Source: Ruminococcus sp. | GTDB lineage: Bacteria; Bacillota; Clostridia; Oscillospirales; Ruminococcaceae | DNA length: 36,260 nucleotides | NCBI GenBank assembly: GCA_024403935.1 | Contig: JAKSQV010000014.1 | Span: 1 to 36,260, forward strand | Reading direction: 5' to 3' | Shown here: piece by piece, positions 16,167 to 24,719 of the stretch | Layout of the letters: each line of letters begins with the position of its first letter | Numbering within the stretch: position 1 is the first letter of the stretch | Notes under the pieces: model-generated | What the model saw: the letters and a program-made list of their open reading frames with translations, nothing else | Database searches by the model: none | What the model was told of the DNA's origin: nothing | Program-made: the position numbers and the translations under genes

Positions 16167-16840
16167 TGAAAGTGTTATTTGCTCTTATAATAGCAGCAGC
16201 TATCGGCTATCTGCTCGGCAGCCTCAATTTCTCAATAATCGTGGTACAGCTTCTGAGAGGCAAGGATATTCGTACAATGGGAAGCAGAAATGCAGGCCTT
16301 ACCAATACATACCGCTGCTGCGGACCTGCTTGTGCAGGATTAACGCTTCTCGGTGATGTATTCAAGGGTATACTGGCTGTTGTTCTTGCACGTGCAGCAG
16401 CAGGTGCGTTAAAGGTCGGCTTCATTCCCGATAATGATGTCCACTATATCGGCTATATTGCAGCGCTGTTTGCAATAATCGGTCATGTATTTCCTGCATA
16501 TTACGGATTTAAGGGAGGAAAGGGCGTTCTTGTCGGAGCAGCCTCATTCCTTGCCATCGACTTCAAGGTGTTTATCGCACTTTTGGCTATATTTGTAGTA
16601 ATACTGGCGATTTCAAAGTACGTTTCGCTTTCGTCGATCATGGCAACGGCATACGGACCTCTTGCAGTATTCCTGATGTCATTGATAGTAAACGGCAATT
16701 CTTTCGGAAGAAGCTTCTTATATCTGCTTCTGTCACTTCCTATGGCTGCAATGATAATCTGGATGCACCGCTCAAATATTGAACGTCTGCTCAACAACAC
16801 AGAGACAAAGTTCTCATTCAGCTCAAGATCGTATGATTAA
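16166..16840 (+). CDS. plsY: Acyl-phosphate glycerol-3-phosphate acyltransferase
   Basis: A 224-residue membrane enzyme that acylates glycerol-3-phosphate with acyl-phosphate to make lysophosphatidic acid. It shows the family motifs GSRNAGLTNTYRCCG (about 37-51), VFPAYYGFKGGKGV, and several membrane helices. Its order with der and gpsA joins the enzyme with the supplier of its substrate glycerol-3-phosphate. The last 20-30 residues (RLLNNTETKFSFSSRS) are a normal cytoplasmic tail. Confidence 0.95.
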   Translation: MKVLFALIIAAAIGYLLGSLNFSIIVVQLLRGKDIRTMGSRNAGLTNTYRCCGPACAGLTLLGDVFKGILAVVLARAAAGALKVGFIPDNDVHYIGYIAALFAIIGHVFPAYYGFKGGKGVLVGAASFLAIDFKVFIALLAIFVVILAISKYVSLSSIMATAYGPLAVFLMSLIVNGNSFGRSFLYLLLSLPMAAMIIWMHRSNIERLLNNTETKFSFSSRSYD

Positions 16841-16856
16841 ATAAGGGGGCGTAATA

Positions 16857-17849
16857 ATGGCAAAGATTGTAATTCTTGGTTCCGGCGGATTTGGACTTGC
16901 AATAGCCATTACTGCAAAACAGTGCGGAAAGCATGATGTTACAGTATGGTCAAAATTCCAGTCGGAGATAGACGATATCCGTGCACACGGCGAGCATCAG
17001 CAGAAGCTCCCCGGAGTTCAGATACCGAAAGAGATCATTCTCACAAGTGATATCTCATGCATAAGCGGATGCGACATTCTTATATTCGGTGTTCCCTCAT
17101 CATTCGTAAGAAGCGTTGCAAAGGAAGCAAAGCCTTATGTCACCGACAAAATGACAATAGTCAATACAGGAAAGGGACTTGAGGAATGCAGTCTCAAACG
17201 CCTCAGCGAAGTCATCATAGAAGAGCTTGACGTTAAAAAGCTCGTTGTGCTTTCAGGACCTTCACACGCGGAGGAGGTAGCACGCTGTATGCCTACGACA
17301 ATGGCTTGTGCATCAGATGATGCAGAGTCGGCTAAGTATATACAGTCTGAGCTCGGCAACAGCTTCCTTCGTCTGTATCTTAGTGATGATGTCATCGGAT
17401 GCGAGCTTGGCGGAGCACTGAAGAATATAATCGCGCTCAGCTGCGGAATCTGTGACGGTATGGGATTTGGTGACAATACAAAGGCTGCACTTATGACACG
17501 CGGCATCCATGAGATCGCACGTCTCGGAAAAGCCTGCGGTGCAGATGTTGCAACATTCAGCGGACTTACAGGTATTGGCGATCTGATCGTTACCTGTACA
17601 AGTATGCATAGCCGCAACAGGCGTGCAGGCATACTTATCGGACAGGGGATATCTCCTGATGAGGCGGTAAAGCGTGTCGGAACAGTAGAGGGCTATCACT
17701 GCTGCAAAGCTGCATATCAGCTTGCAAAGAAGATGAATGTCGAGATGCCGATAACCGAACAGCTTAACAGAGTGCTTTTCGAGGGCGAAAACATAAGAGA
17801 AGTGCTTGGAAAGCTTATGAATCGTCCTCAGAGAAACGAAGTATTTTGA
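16857..17849 (+). CDS. gpsA: NAD(P)-dependent glycerol-3-phosphate dehydrogenase
   Basis: A 330-residue cytoplasmic enzyme reducing dihydroxyacetone phosphate to sn-glycerol-3-phosphate for phospholipid synthesis. The Rossmann motif GSGGFGLA is at 8-15; LSGPSHAEEVA, the catalytic-Lys region GGALKNIIAL, and GLTGIGDLIVTC with NRRAG are all present. AAGGGGG precedes the start, 17 bp after plsY. It forms one unit with der and plsY. Confidence 0.98.
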   Translation: MAKIVILGSGGFGLAIAITAKQCGKHDVTVWSKFQSEIDDIRAHGEHQQKLPGVQIPKEIILTSDISCISGCDILIFGVPSSFVRSVAKEAKPYVTDKMTIVNTGKGLEECSLKRLSEVIIEELDVKKLVVLSGPSHAEEVARCMPTTMACASDDAESAKYIQSELGNSFLRLYLSDDVIGCELGGALKNIIALSCGICDGMGFGDNTKAALMTRGIHEIARLGKACGADVATFSGLTGIGDLIVTCTSMHSRNRRAGILIGQGISPDEAVKRVGTVEGYHCCKAAYQLAKKMNVEMPITEQLNRVLFEGENIREVLGKLMNRPQRNEVF

Positions 17850-17863
17850 TTGGAGGAAACCGG

Positions 17864-19402
17864 ATGGCAGAATTACGTGAATACAGAGGACATATCCGCA
17901 ACCGCAGAGAGCTTTGTGAAGAGCTCGGCATAGATGGCGGATTATCTGTGAAGGAACTTGAAAAGGAGATAATCGTCAGAGGATATGAGAAGTGGGGACG
18001 CACTATGGGCGACCACATCTACGGTATGTTTGCTTTCTGGCTTTATGATGAGAAGAATGACAGGATCTTCGCTTTGCGTGACCAGTTCGGAACGAAGCCT
18101 TTCTACTACTATGTTACAGAAGACGGAAAGCTCCTGTGCAGCCTTTCCATTCGTACGATAATCGGACAGGAGGGCTTTGTCAAGGAGCTGAACAGGGATA
18201 TGCTCCAGATATATATGTCTCTCACCTATGTTGCAGGTGAAGACACCTTCTTCAAGGGCGTAAAGAAGCTCATGCCCGGTCACTGGCTCGAATACAGCGC
18301 AGGAAAGCTTGAGCTCGGACGTTACTGGACTCCTACATTTGCCCCCGATGAGAGCAAAACAGTTGACGAGTGGGCTGATGAGATACATTCCACACTGACA
18401 CATATTTTCACTGAAGTCAAGGATGAGGATGAAACCGTTGAATCGTTCCTGTCAGGCGGAGTCGATTCCTCTTATGTGCTTGCAATGAGCGATGCAAAGC
18501 GAGCTAATTCATGCGGATATGACGAGGAACGCTTTGATGAGTCGCGCGTTGCCGCAAAGACGGCGGAGCTACTCGGCGTAGAGCATTCTGTTGCAAATAT
18601 CCAGCCCAAGGACTTCTTTGACATCGTGCCCTTCACGATGTATAACATGGAGCAGCCGCTCGGAGATGCATCTGCTATCGTGTTCACGCTCGGTTGTCTC
18701 GCAACGGCAAAGCATACAAGGATATGCTACTCAGGAGAGGGTGCCGACGAGTTCTTCGGCGGCTACAATATGTACCGCAATGCTGAACGCTACGGCGAAA
18801 ATCTCAAGACCTTCTATGTCGGCAACACCAACATTATGAAGGAAGACGAGAAACAGCGCATCCTTAAATCCTATGATCCCGAGGTTCTGCCGATAAATCT
18901 TGTAAAGAGCATCTATGATGAGATAGAGGGACTTGACCCGCTCACCAAGATGTCAGATATTGATATACAGATATGGCTTGAGGGAGATATTTACCTCAAT
19001 GTAGACAAGATGAGCACCGCGGCAGGACTTGAGATACGTATGCCGATTACCGACCTGCGTATTTTTGATATAGCATCGCGTATGCCGTCAAGATTCAAAG
19101 TGAACGAGGAGCAGAACAAGGTCGCATTCAGAACTGCTGCGGCAAAGGTGCTTCCCGAGGAGATAGCCTTCCGAAAGAAGCTCGGTTTCATCGTTCCTGT
19201 AAGGATATGGCTTGCCGATGAAAACTATAACTCTGACGTCAGAGAAAAGTTCAACAGTGACTATGCTGCCGAGTTCTTCAATATCGACGAGATAAACGCT
19301 GTTTACAGCGACTATGTCGGCGGAAACTCCGATAACTGGCGCAAGGTGTGGACAATATATACCTTCCTTGTATGGTACGAGGAGTATTTCATAAAGAGAT
19401 AA
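17864..19402 (+). CDS. Asparagine synthase-like protein lacking the N-terminal glutaminase half
   Basis: A 512-residue protein with a complete AsnB-type ATP-pyrophosphatase domain (SGGVDSS at 197-203; YSGEGADEFFGGY; LEIRMPITD; RKKLGFIVPVRIW) but only the second part of the glutaminase domain. It begins MAELREYRGHIRNRRELC, where YRGHIRN corresponds to the FNGEIYN block at about residue 75 of normal AsnB. Thus the N-terminal nucleophile Cys2 and early glutamine-binding residues are missing. The upstream sequence is gpsA, so no longer start is possible; ATG 17864 has TTGGAGGA before it. It may use free ammonia or a partner glutaminase, or amidate another substrate. A canonical asnB lies at 31185. 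Confidence 0.88.
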   Translation: MAELREYRGHIRNRRELCEELGIDGGLSVKELEKEIIVRGYEKWGRTMGDHIYGMFAFWLYDEKNDRIFALRDQFGTKPFYYYVTEDGKLLCSLSIRTIIGQEGFVKELNRDMLQIYMSLTYVAGEDTFFKGVKKLMPGHWLEYSAGKLELGRYWTPTFAPDESKTVDEWADEIHSTLTHIFTEVKDEDETVESFLSGGVDSSYVLAMSDAKRANSCGYDEERFDESRVAAKTAELLGVEHSVANIQPKDFFDIVPFTMYNMEQPLGDASAIVFTLGCLATAKHTRICYSGEGADEFFGGYNMYRNAERYGENLKTFYVGNTNIMKEDEKQRILKSYDPEVLPINLVKSIYDEIEGLDPLTKMSDIDIQIWLEGDIYLNVDKMSTAAGLEIRMPITDLRIFDIASRMPSRFKVNEEQNKVAFRTAAAKVLPEEIAFRKKLGFIVPVRIWLADENYNSDVREKFNSDYAAEFFNIDEINAVYSDYVGGNSDNWRKVWTIYTFLVWYEEYFIKR

Positions 19403-19424
19403 AACAACTGTGAGGTAAAAAAAG

Positions 19425-20873
19425 ATGTCAAAAACAATCACAACCAGATTCGCTCCGTCGCCGACAGGCTTCATGCACATTGGCAACCTGCGTACTGCTT
19501 TGTATTCATATCTGCTTTCAAAGTCGCAGGGCGGTAACTTCATCCTGCGTATCGAGGACACAGATCAGGAACGTTTTGTTGAGGGTGCTGTTGATGTTAT
19601 CCTCAAAACGCTCGAAATGACAGGTATCACCTACGATGAGGGACCTGTTGCAGGAGGAGAGCATGGTCCGTATATACAGAGCGAGCGTCTTCCTATCTAC
19701 AAGGAATACGCTGAAAAGCTCATTGCAGGAGGCCATGCATATTACTGCTTCTGTACTCCTGAACGCCTTGAATCTCTCAAGGACGACAAGGGCATAGGCG
19801 GCTATGATGGTCACTGCCGTGATCTTTCTGCTGAGGTTATCAAAAAGAACCTTGCAGAAGGCGTTCCCTATGTAATTCGTCAGAAGATGCCGCTGGAGGG
19901 CACTACCTCCTATGTTGACGAGGTTTACGGAGAGGTGACTATCGACAACTCCGAGCTTCGTGACCAGATTATGATAAAGGCTGACGGCTACCCTACGTAC
20001 AACTTCTGTCATGTAGTTGATGACTATCTCATGGGTGTCACACACGTTGTACGCGGAAACGAATACCTTACATCTACTCCGAAATACTGCCTTCTCTATG
20101 ATGCATTCGGCTGGGAGAGACCGACTTACGTTCATCTTCCTCTGCTCATGGGAAAGGACGAGGACGGCAAGGTATCAAAGCTCTCCAAGCGTCACGGAGC
20201 AGTAAGTTTTCAGGATCTCGTAGCTGACGGTTATCTTCCCGAAGCTATTGTGAACTATATCGCGCTTCTCGGATGGCGCCCCAAGGATACGAATCAGGAG
20301 TTCTTCACAATGGACGAATTGAAGGAGAATTTCTCAATGGAGGGACTCAGCAAGTCTCCTGCCGTATTTGACTATGAGAAGCTGAACTGGTTCAATTCGG
20401 AATACATCAAGAAAATGGACGATGAGAGCTACAATGCAAAGGCTATGCCCGTACTTGATGAGCTGTGTCCTGAATATATCAACACAAAGAAGCTTGCAGA
20501 GCTGCTCAAATCGCGTATCTATGCATTCTGTGAGATCACGGAGCGTATAGGTTTCGTGCTTGAGAGACTTGATATGGACACTGAGCTTTATACAAACAAG
20601 AAGAACAAGACAACTCCCGAGGGCTGCAAGGAGATACTCACTGACTGTCTGCCGCTTCTCAGAGCGGCTGAGAGCTGGGACAACGATACACTCTTTGAGC
20701 TTCTGAAGGATTATGCTGCTTCCACTGAGAAGAAGTCAGGAGCCGTAATGTGGGCTATCCGCATTGCAATAGCACGTCTTGGCGTAACTCCGGGCGGTGC
20801 GACTGAGCTTATGGAGGTATTCGGCAAGGACGAGACTATCTCTCGTATCGAGCAGGCAATATCCGAGCTTTAA
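19425..20873 (+). CDS. gltX: Glutamyl-tRNA synthetase
   Basis: A 482-residue class I synthetase charging tRNA-Glu. RFAPSPTGFMHIGNLRTALYS carries the HIGH-type motif, RIEDTDQER the Glu-binding region, and KLSKRHG the KMSKS loop (about residues 252-258). A C-terminal anticodon-binding domain of normal length follows. Whether it is discriminating or also charges tRNA-Gln cannot be told from sequence alone. It starts 22 bp after the asparagine synthase-like gene and ends at a bidirectional terminator. Confidence 0.97.
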   Translation: MSKTITTRFAPSPTGFMHIGNLRTALYSYLLSKSQGGNFILRIEDTDQERFVEGAVDVILKTLEMTGITYDEGPVAGGEHGPYIQSERLPIYKEYAEKLIAGGHAYYCFCTPERLESLKDDKGIGGYDGHCRDLSAEVIKKNLAEGVPYVIRQKMPLEGTTSYVDEVYGEVTIDNSELRDQIMIKADGYPTYNFCHVVDDYLMGVTHVVRGNEYLTSTPKYCLLYDAFGWERPTYVHLPLLMGKDEDGKVSKLSKRHGAVSFQDLVADGYLPEAIVNYIALLGWRPKDTNQEFFTMDELKENFSMEGLSKSPAVFDYEKLNWFNSEYIKKMDDESYNAKAMPVLDELCPEYINTKKLAELLKSRIYAFCEITERIGFVLERLDMDTELYTNKKNKTTPEGCKEILTDCLPLLRAAESWDNDTLFELLKDYAASTEKKSGAVMWAIRIAIARLGVTPGGATELMEVFGKDETISRIEQAISEL

Positions 20874-20898
20874 TGCTCCTGCAGCTGAAAAAAACAGA

Positions 20899-20939
20899 AA
20901 AACCGTTATCGGATATTTCCGGTAACGGTTTTGTTTTTT
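20899..20939. terminator. Bidirectional terminator between gltX and degV
   Basis: AAAACCGTTATCGG (20899-20912) pairs with CCGGTAACGGTTTT (20919-20932) with one wobble. TTGTTTTTT follows on the plus strand and a matching A-rich run precedes it, so it works for both convergent genes. Confidence 0.85.
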
Positions 20940-21825
20940 ATTCATTCGGAAGTTCAAGAGCACGTTTTGTAACTCCGACTGCAACACCTTGTGTTCCTGT
21001 ACCAACGTGACTTGCAATACTGCAGGCAAGAGGACGGTATGTAACCAGATAGCCTGAAAACTCTTTCTTTATCATGCCAACCCAGCGGTCGATCTGCTCC
21101 TGAGTCTCCATAGTGCCGGAAGCACCGATGCTGAGGTGTTCCTTAGGAATACCCTTGTACTTGTTTTCGAGGTCATTGTGTATTGCCTCAAACATTTTCT
21201 TTTCGGCGTTGTCCATGCCGCGTACCTTTGCATAGGCATCAAGCTTGCCTCCCTGAATCTTCAGGACGGGTTTGAGGTTGAGCACGGTTGCGATGGCAGC
21301 TCCTGCCTTGGTTATTCTGCCCGTCTTGATTATGCGTTTGAGGCTGTGGAGCGTGATATAGATGTCGTTCTGATAGGTCTGTTCTTCGAGGTAGTCCTTG
21401 ATCTCCTGACCTGTCATGCCTTCTTCAGCCATAAATCTTGCATCATATACAGAGTCAAGCAGTGTGACTGATATGCGGTGATTGTCAACTACCAGAACCT
21501 TGCCGTCATAGTCAGCCGACAAAGCCGTAGCAGTAGCGCACGAACCGCTGAGTCCGCTTGTCATCGGGATATATACGACCTCATCATAGCCCTGTGAGAG
21601 AATATCCTCCCACATATGAGTAAGGTCTCCGGGAGAAGGCTGAGAGGATACAATATCCTTGTCATCATTCAGTGCCTTGTAGAGCATTTCGTGGCCGAGT
21701 GTCAACTCCTCCATGTAGTCTTTGCCGTCTACCATTACAGGCATCGGAAGCACGAAAATACCGTTTTCCTTGCCTTCATCTATTGTAATACCGCTGTTGG
21801 TATCTGTCATTATAGCAGTTTTCAT
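20938..21825 (-). CDS. DegV family fatty-acid-binding protein
   Basis: A 295-residue DegV protein. Members bind fatty acids (FakB-type) and hand them to a FakA kinase, or have unknown roles. Signs are the start MKTAIMTDTNSGI, the N-terminal LPMPVMVDGKDY, the conserved TSGLSGSC block (family SSGLSGT) and a C-terminal domain ending GTGTQGVAVG. It stands alone on the minus strand with a GGAGT RBS and its own consensus promoter. No fakA-like gene is near. Confidence 0.92.
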   Translation of the reverse strand: MKTAIMTDTNSGITIDEGKENGIFVLPMPVMVDGKDYMEELTLGHEMLYKALNDDKDIVSSQPSPGDLTHMWEDILSQGYDEVVYIPMTSGLSGSCATATALSADYDGKVLVVDNHRISVTLLDSVYDARFMAEEGMTGQEIKDYLEEQTYQNDIYITLHSLKRIIKTGRITKAGAAIATVLNLKPVLKIQGGKLDAYAKVRGMDNAEKKMFEAIHNDLENKYKGIPKEHLSIGASGTMETQEQIDRWVGMIKKEFSGYLVTYRPLACSIASHVGTGTQGVAVGVTKRALELPNE

Positions 21826-21894
21826 CTTTGACTCCTTATCTGATTGATACTTTTGCCGTTATGGCTTGGGAACAAACGCAATTATACAATAATT

Positions 21895-21923
21895 ATTATA
21901 CTGTTTTATTCAGTTCTTGTCAA
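21895..21923 (-). promoter_or_regulatory. Consensus promoter for degV
   Basis: On the minus strand, TTGACA (21923-21918) and TATAAT (21900-21895) with a 17-bp spacer. It lies about 27 bp from the divergent metG promoter. Confidence 0.85.
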
Positions 21924-21949
21924 GTGAAGCAAGCCGGCAAACTTCATAC

Positions 21950-21978
21950 TTGCATTTTCTGTGCAATTGTGGTATAAT
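21950..21978 (+). promoter_or_regulatory. Extended -10 promoter for the MetRS-like gene
   Basis: TATAAT 21973-21978 with the extended TGG before it (TGGTATAAT); weak -35 TTGCAT at 21950-21955, 17-bp spacer. The leader is about 30 nt, too short for a T-box. Confidence 0.7.
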
Positions 21979-22015
21979 CAAATGGATTGAAAATCAACCG
22001 AAAGGAATAATAGAT

Positions 22016-24034
22016 ATGTCTGACAAGAATGAGAAGAATAACAAGCCGTTTGAGATACCGCGCCCTGTTTTTCCGAAGAGAGCCGTTATCACAGGCGGAA
22101 TGCCCTATGGAAACAAAGAACTGCATTTCGGTCATGTAGGCGGAATGTTTGTGTTTGCCGATACCTATGCGCGTTTCATGCGTGACCGTATCGGTAAAGA
22201 GAATGTTATATTTGTCGGCGGTACCGACTGCTACGGCTCACCGATAGCCGAGGGATGGCGTGTCAAGGTATCAAAGGGCGAATTTGAGGGAAGTCTTGAG
22301 GATTTCGTTCAGCGCAACCATGACAAGCAGCAGAAGACACTTGATGATTACGGTATCTCTCCGAACATTTTTGCCGCTTCGGGACTCGGACGTTCAAAGG
22401 AGATACACGCTGAGGTAACAGATTGGTTCATCAGCTCTCTGCATAAAAAAGGTCAGCTTAATCAGATAACGACAATGCAGTTTTATGATGAGAAGGCAGG
22501 CTGTTTCCTCAACGGCAGACAGGTCATCGGAAAATGTCCTGTTGAGGGATGCAGCTCCGAGAAGGGCTATGCAGACGAGTGCGATCTCGGACATCAGTAT
22601 ATGCCCGAAAATCTTATCGACCCCGTAAGCACACTCACGGGTGAAACTCCGACAATGAAGCCCGTAACCAACTGGTACTTCAAGCTGCGTGACTATGAGC
22701 AGCTCATGAAAGACTGGGTGGAGGAACTCAAAAAACGCAAGGATATTCGTCCTGTCGTATGGAAGACTATTGACGAGTTCCTTAAACCGCCAGTGATTTA
22801 TATAAAGCGTGAGTTCGAGGAGAAGTACTTCACACTCAGGGACTCAATGCCTGAGCATGAATATCTCGAAGAGCCAAAGAAGCCTTCATTTACGATACAA
22901 TTTGCACAGCTTTCCGACTGCGATGAGGCGTGTCGTATCCTTACAGAAAACAGTATCCGGTACAGAACAGGCAAGACACTCGTTCCGTTCAGACTTACAG
23001 GCAATATCGAGTGGGGAGTTCCCGCTCCTGTAATGGACGGAGTTGACGGACTTACCGTGTGGGTATGGCCTGAGTCGCTCTGGGCACCTGTTTCGTTTAC
23101 GCAGACATATCTTGAGAGCGTCGGCAGAAGCCGTGATGAATGGAAGGACTACTGGTGCAGCAAGGATTCCACTGTGTATCAGTTCATCGGACAGGATAAC
23201 ATCTATTTCTACGGAATTGCCGAGCCTGCGATGTGGATGGCTCAGCAGGAGTCCGAAAAAAAGACGGCTGACGTACCTGAGGGCGAGCTTCAGATGCCCG
23301 TCATCATCGCTAACCACCACATACTCTTCCTTGACAAGAAGGCTTCAAGCTCGGGCGCAGTAAAGCCTCCGATGGCAGATGACCTCCTTAATTATTACAC
23401 ACCTGAGCAGCTGCGTATGCACTGGCTCGGACTCGGACTTGGTCAGCGTTCCGTAAGCTTCATGCCAAAGCCCTTCAATCCTGATGCAAAGCCTGATGAT
23501 GCAGATCCTGTTGTAAAGGACGGTCTGCTTCTTTCAAATGTGTATAACCGAATGATACGCACAGCATTCTATACCACACAAAAGGAATTTGACGGTGTAA
23601 TGCCTGATCTTGCTCCTGAGGAAAAATTTGTTGCCGATGCGAAAAAGGCAGTTCTCGAATATGAGAGACACATGTCGAAGTTTGCTTTCCATCAGTGTAC
23701 TTATGTCCTTGACAGCTATATCCGCAATGGAAGCAAGTACATGGCAAAGGCAGTAAACGGCGGGAATGTCAGCAAGGATGAGCTTGCTCAGGCACTTGCA
23801 AATCTGTTCTATATCATAAGGATAGCAGGAATCCTCCTTCATCCTATGGCTCCGTTCGGAACCGAGAAGCTTCGTGAGTATCTCATGGTTGATGAAAGGA
23901 TATGGTCATGGGAAAACATCTTTGAGCCGCTTACATTCTTTACAGGTGAGCAGCACAAGCTGAAATTCCTGCCGCCCAGAACAGATTTCTTCACACGTCA
24001 TGAGAGCCAGTTCGCACAGAGCGAGGAAGAATAA
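22016..24034 (+). CDS. metG: Divergent methionyl-tRNA synthetase-like protein
   Basis: A 672-residue class I synthetase. MPYGNKELHFGHVGG carries the HIGH-type motif (His37-His40) and GTDCYGSPI the region with the conserved Asp. A Cys-containing insert (CPVEGCSSEKGYADEC) follows, like the MetRS zinc knuckle, then IEWGVPAP and a helical C-terminal domain. Two blocks differ from normal MetRS: WFDAP-type sequence reads WPESLWAP, and the KMSKS loop reads KKASSSG (Ser in place of the second Lys). The frame is open upstream, but ATG 22016 with AAAGGA before it is the start. No C-terminal tRNA-binding domain is present. It may be the cell's MetRS of a divergent clade or a paralogue. Confidence 0.82.
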   Translation: MSDKNEKNNKPFEIPRPVFPKRAVITGGMPYGNKELHFGHVGGMFVFADTYARFMRDRIGKENVIFVGGTDCYGSPIAEGWRVKVSKGEFEGSLEDFVQRNHDKQQKTLDDYGISPNIFAASGLGRSKEIHAEVTDWFISSLHKKGQLNQITTMQFYDEKAGCFLNGRQVIGKCPVEGCSSEKGYADECDLGHQYMPENLIDPVSTLTGETPTMKPVTNWYFKLRDYEQLMKDWVEELKKRKDIRPVVWKTIDEFLKPPVIYIKREFEEKYFTLRDSMPEHEYLEEPKKPSFTIQFAQLSDCDEACRILTENSIRYRTGKTLVPFRLTGNIEWGVPAPVMDGVDGLTVWVWPESLWAPVSFTQTYLESVGRSRDEWKDYWCSKDSTVYQFIGQDNIYFYGIAEPAMWMAQQESEKKTADVPEGELQMPVIIANHHILFLDKKASSSGAVKPPMADDLLNYYTPEQLRMHWLGLGLGQRSVSFMPKPFNPDAKPDDADPVVKDGLLLSNVYNRMIRTAFYTTQKEFDGVMPDLAPEEKFVADAKKAVLEYERHMSKFAFHQCTYVLDSYIRNGSKYMAKAVNGGNVSKDELAQALANLFYIIRIAGILLHPMAPFGTEKLREYLMVDERIWSWENIFEPLTFFTGEQHKLKFLPPRTDFFTRHESQFAQSEEE

Positions 24035-24052
24035 AAGAATCAAAATAAAGCA

Positions 24053-24165
24053 GCACCGCTGTAATATGTGTGCATCTCTTAGCAAAAACAGGCTGCCGTA
24101 CCGTAGGCCAAAGGTTTACGGACGGCAGCCTGCTGATCTGCATAGGGACATACATACAGCGGTGC
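24053..24165. terminator. Nested 113-bp palindrome between convergent genes; probable bidirectional terminator
   Basis: The outer arms GCACCGCTGTA (24053-24063) and TACAGCGGTGC (24155-24165) pair perfectly, with shorter pairings inside (TATGT/ACATA, TGCA/TGCA). An inner hairpin, 24089-24132, has 20 pairs: CAGGCTGCCGT/ACGGCAGCCTG, one bulged A, CCGTA/TACGG and GGCC/GGTT around AAA. T-rich sequence lies beyond it on each strand. It is far longer than a usual terminator and could be a small repeat element. Confidence 0.6.
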
Positions 24166-24169
24166 TTTA

Positions 24170-24718
24170 TTATTCTCTGTATTCAGCTATGTACGGGATA
24201 TTGCGGAAGTATTCGCCGTAGTCAAGTCCGTAGCCTATTACAAACAGGTCAGGTATGGTGAACAGTGACATATCAGCTTCAATTTCGGCGATACGACGGC
24301 TTGGCTTGTTGAGGAGTGTTATGACATGAAGGGAGATCGGCTCTCTCGCTCTCAGCAGCTTTACCACATCGGCAAGCGTTCTTCCCGTGTCGATAATATC
24401 CTCAACCAATATTACATGGCAGTCGGTAATATCACGGCCGAGATCCATTGTGATATGTACTTCTCCCGATGACTGTGTGCTTTCGTAGTAGCTCTTTGCC
24501 GACATAAAAGCGATCTCACATGGTACTGTTACCGTTCTTGCAAGATCGGCAAGAAAAACGAACGAGCCCTTGAGTATGCTCACGAGCAGTATCGGTCTGC
24601 CGTCAAAAATGCTGTCGATAAATCTGCCTGCTTCGGAGATGCGGGAACGTATCTCGTCCTCTGAAATAATAATACGGCTGATCCTGCTTTCATATTCTTC
24701 TTTGGTGATGTATTTCAT
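24170..24718 (-). CDS. hpt: Hypoxanthine phosphoribosyltransferase
   Basis: A 182-residue purine salvage enzyme making IMP or GMP from hypoxanthine or guanine and PRPP. The PRPP loop VEDIIDTGRT is at 105-114, ILKGSFVFLADL near 48-59 and the SAKSYYEST flexible loop near 73-81; the C-terminal IGYGLDYGEYFRNIPYI is typical. It starts 1 bp after the MutS-like gene and is the last gene of the minus-strand operon. Confidence 0.96.
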   Translation of the reverse strand: MKYITKEEYESRISRIIISEDEIRSRISEAGRFIDSIFDGRPILLVSILKGSFVFLADLARTVTVPCEIAFMSAKSYYESTQSSGEVHITMDLGRDITDCHVILVEDIIDTGRTLADVVKLLRAREPISLHVITLLNKPSRRIAEIEADMSLFTIPDLFVIGYGLDYGEYFRNIPYIAEYRE

Positions 24719-24719
24719 A

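Noticed and set aside
21979..22015. T-box riboswitch before the MetRS-like gene
   Set aside because: The leader from the extended -10 promoter is about 30 nt, much too short.
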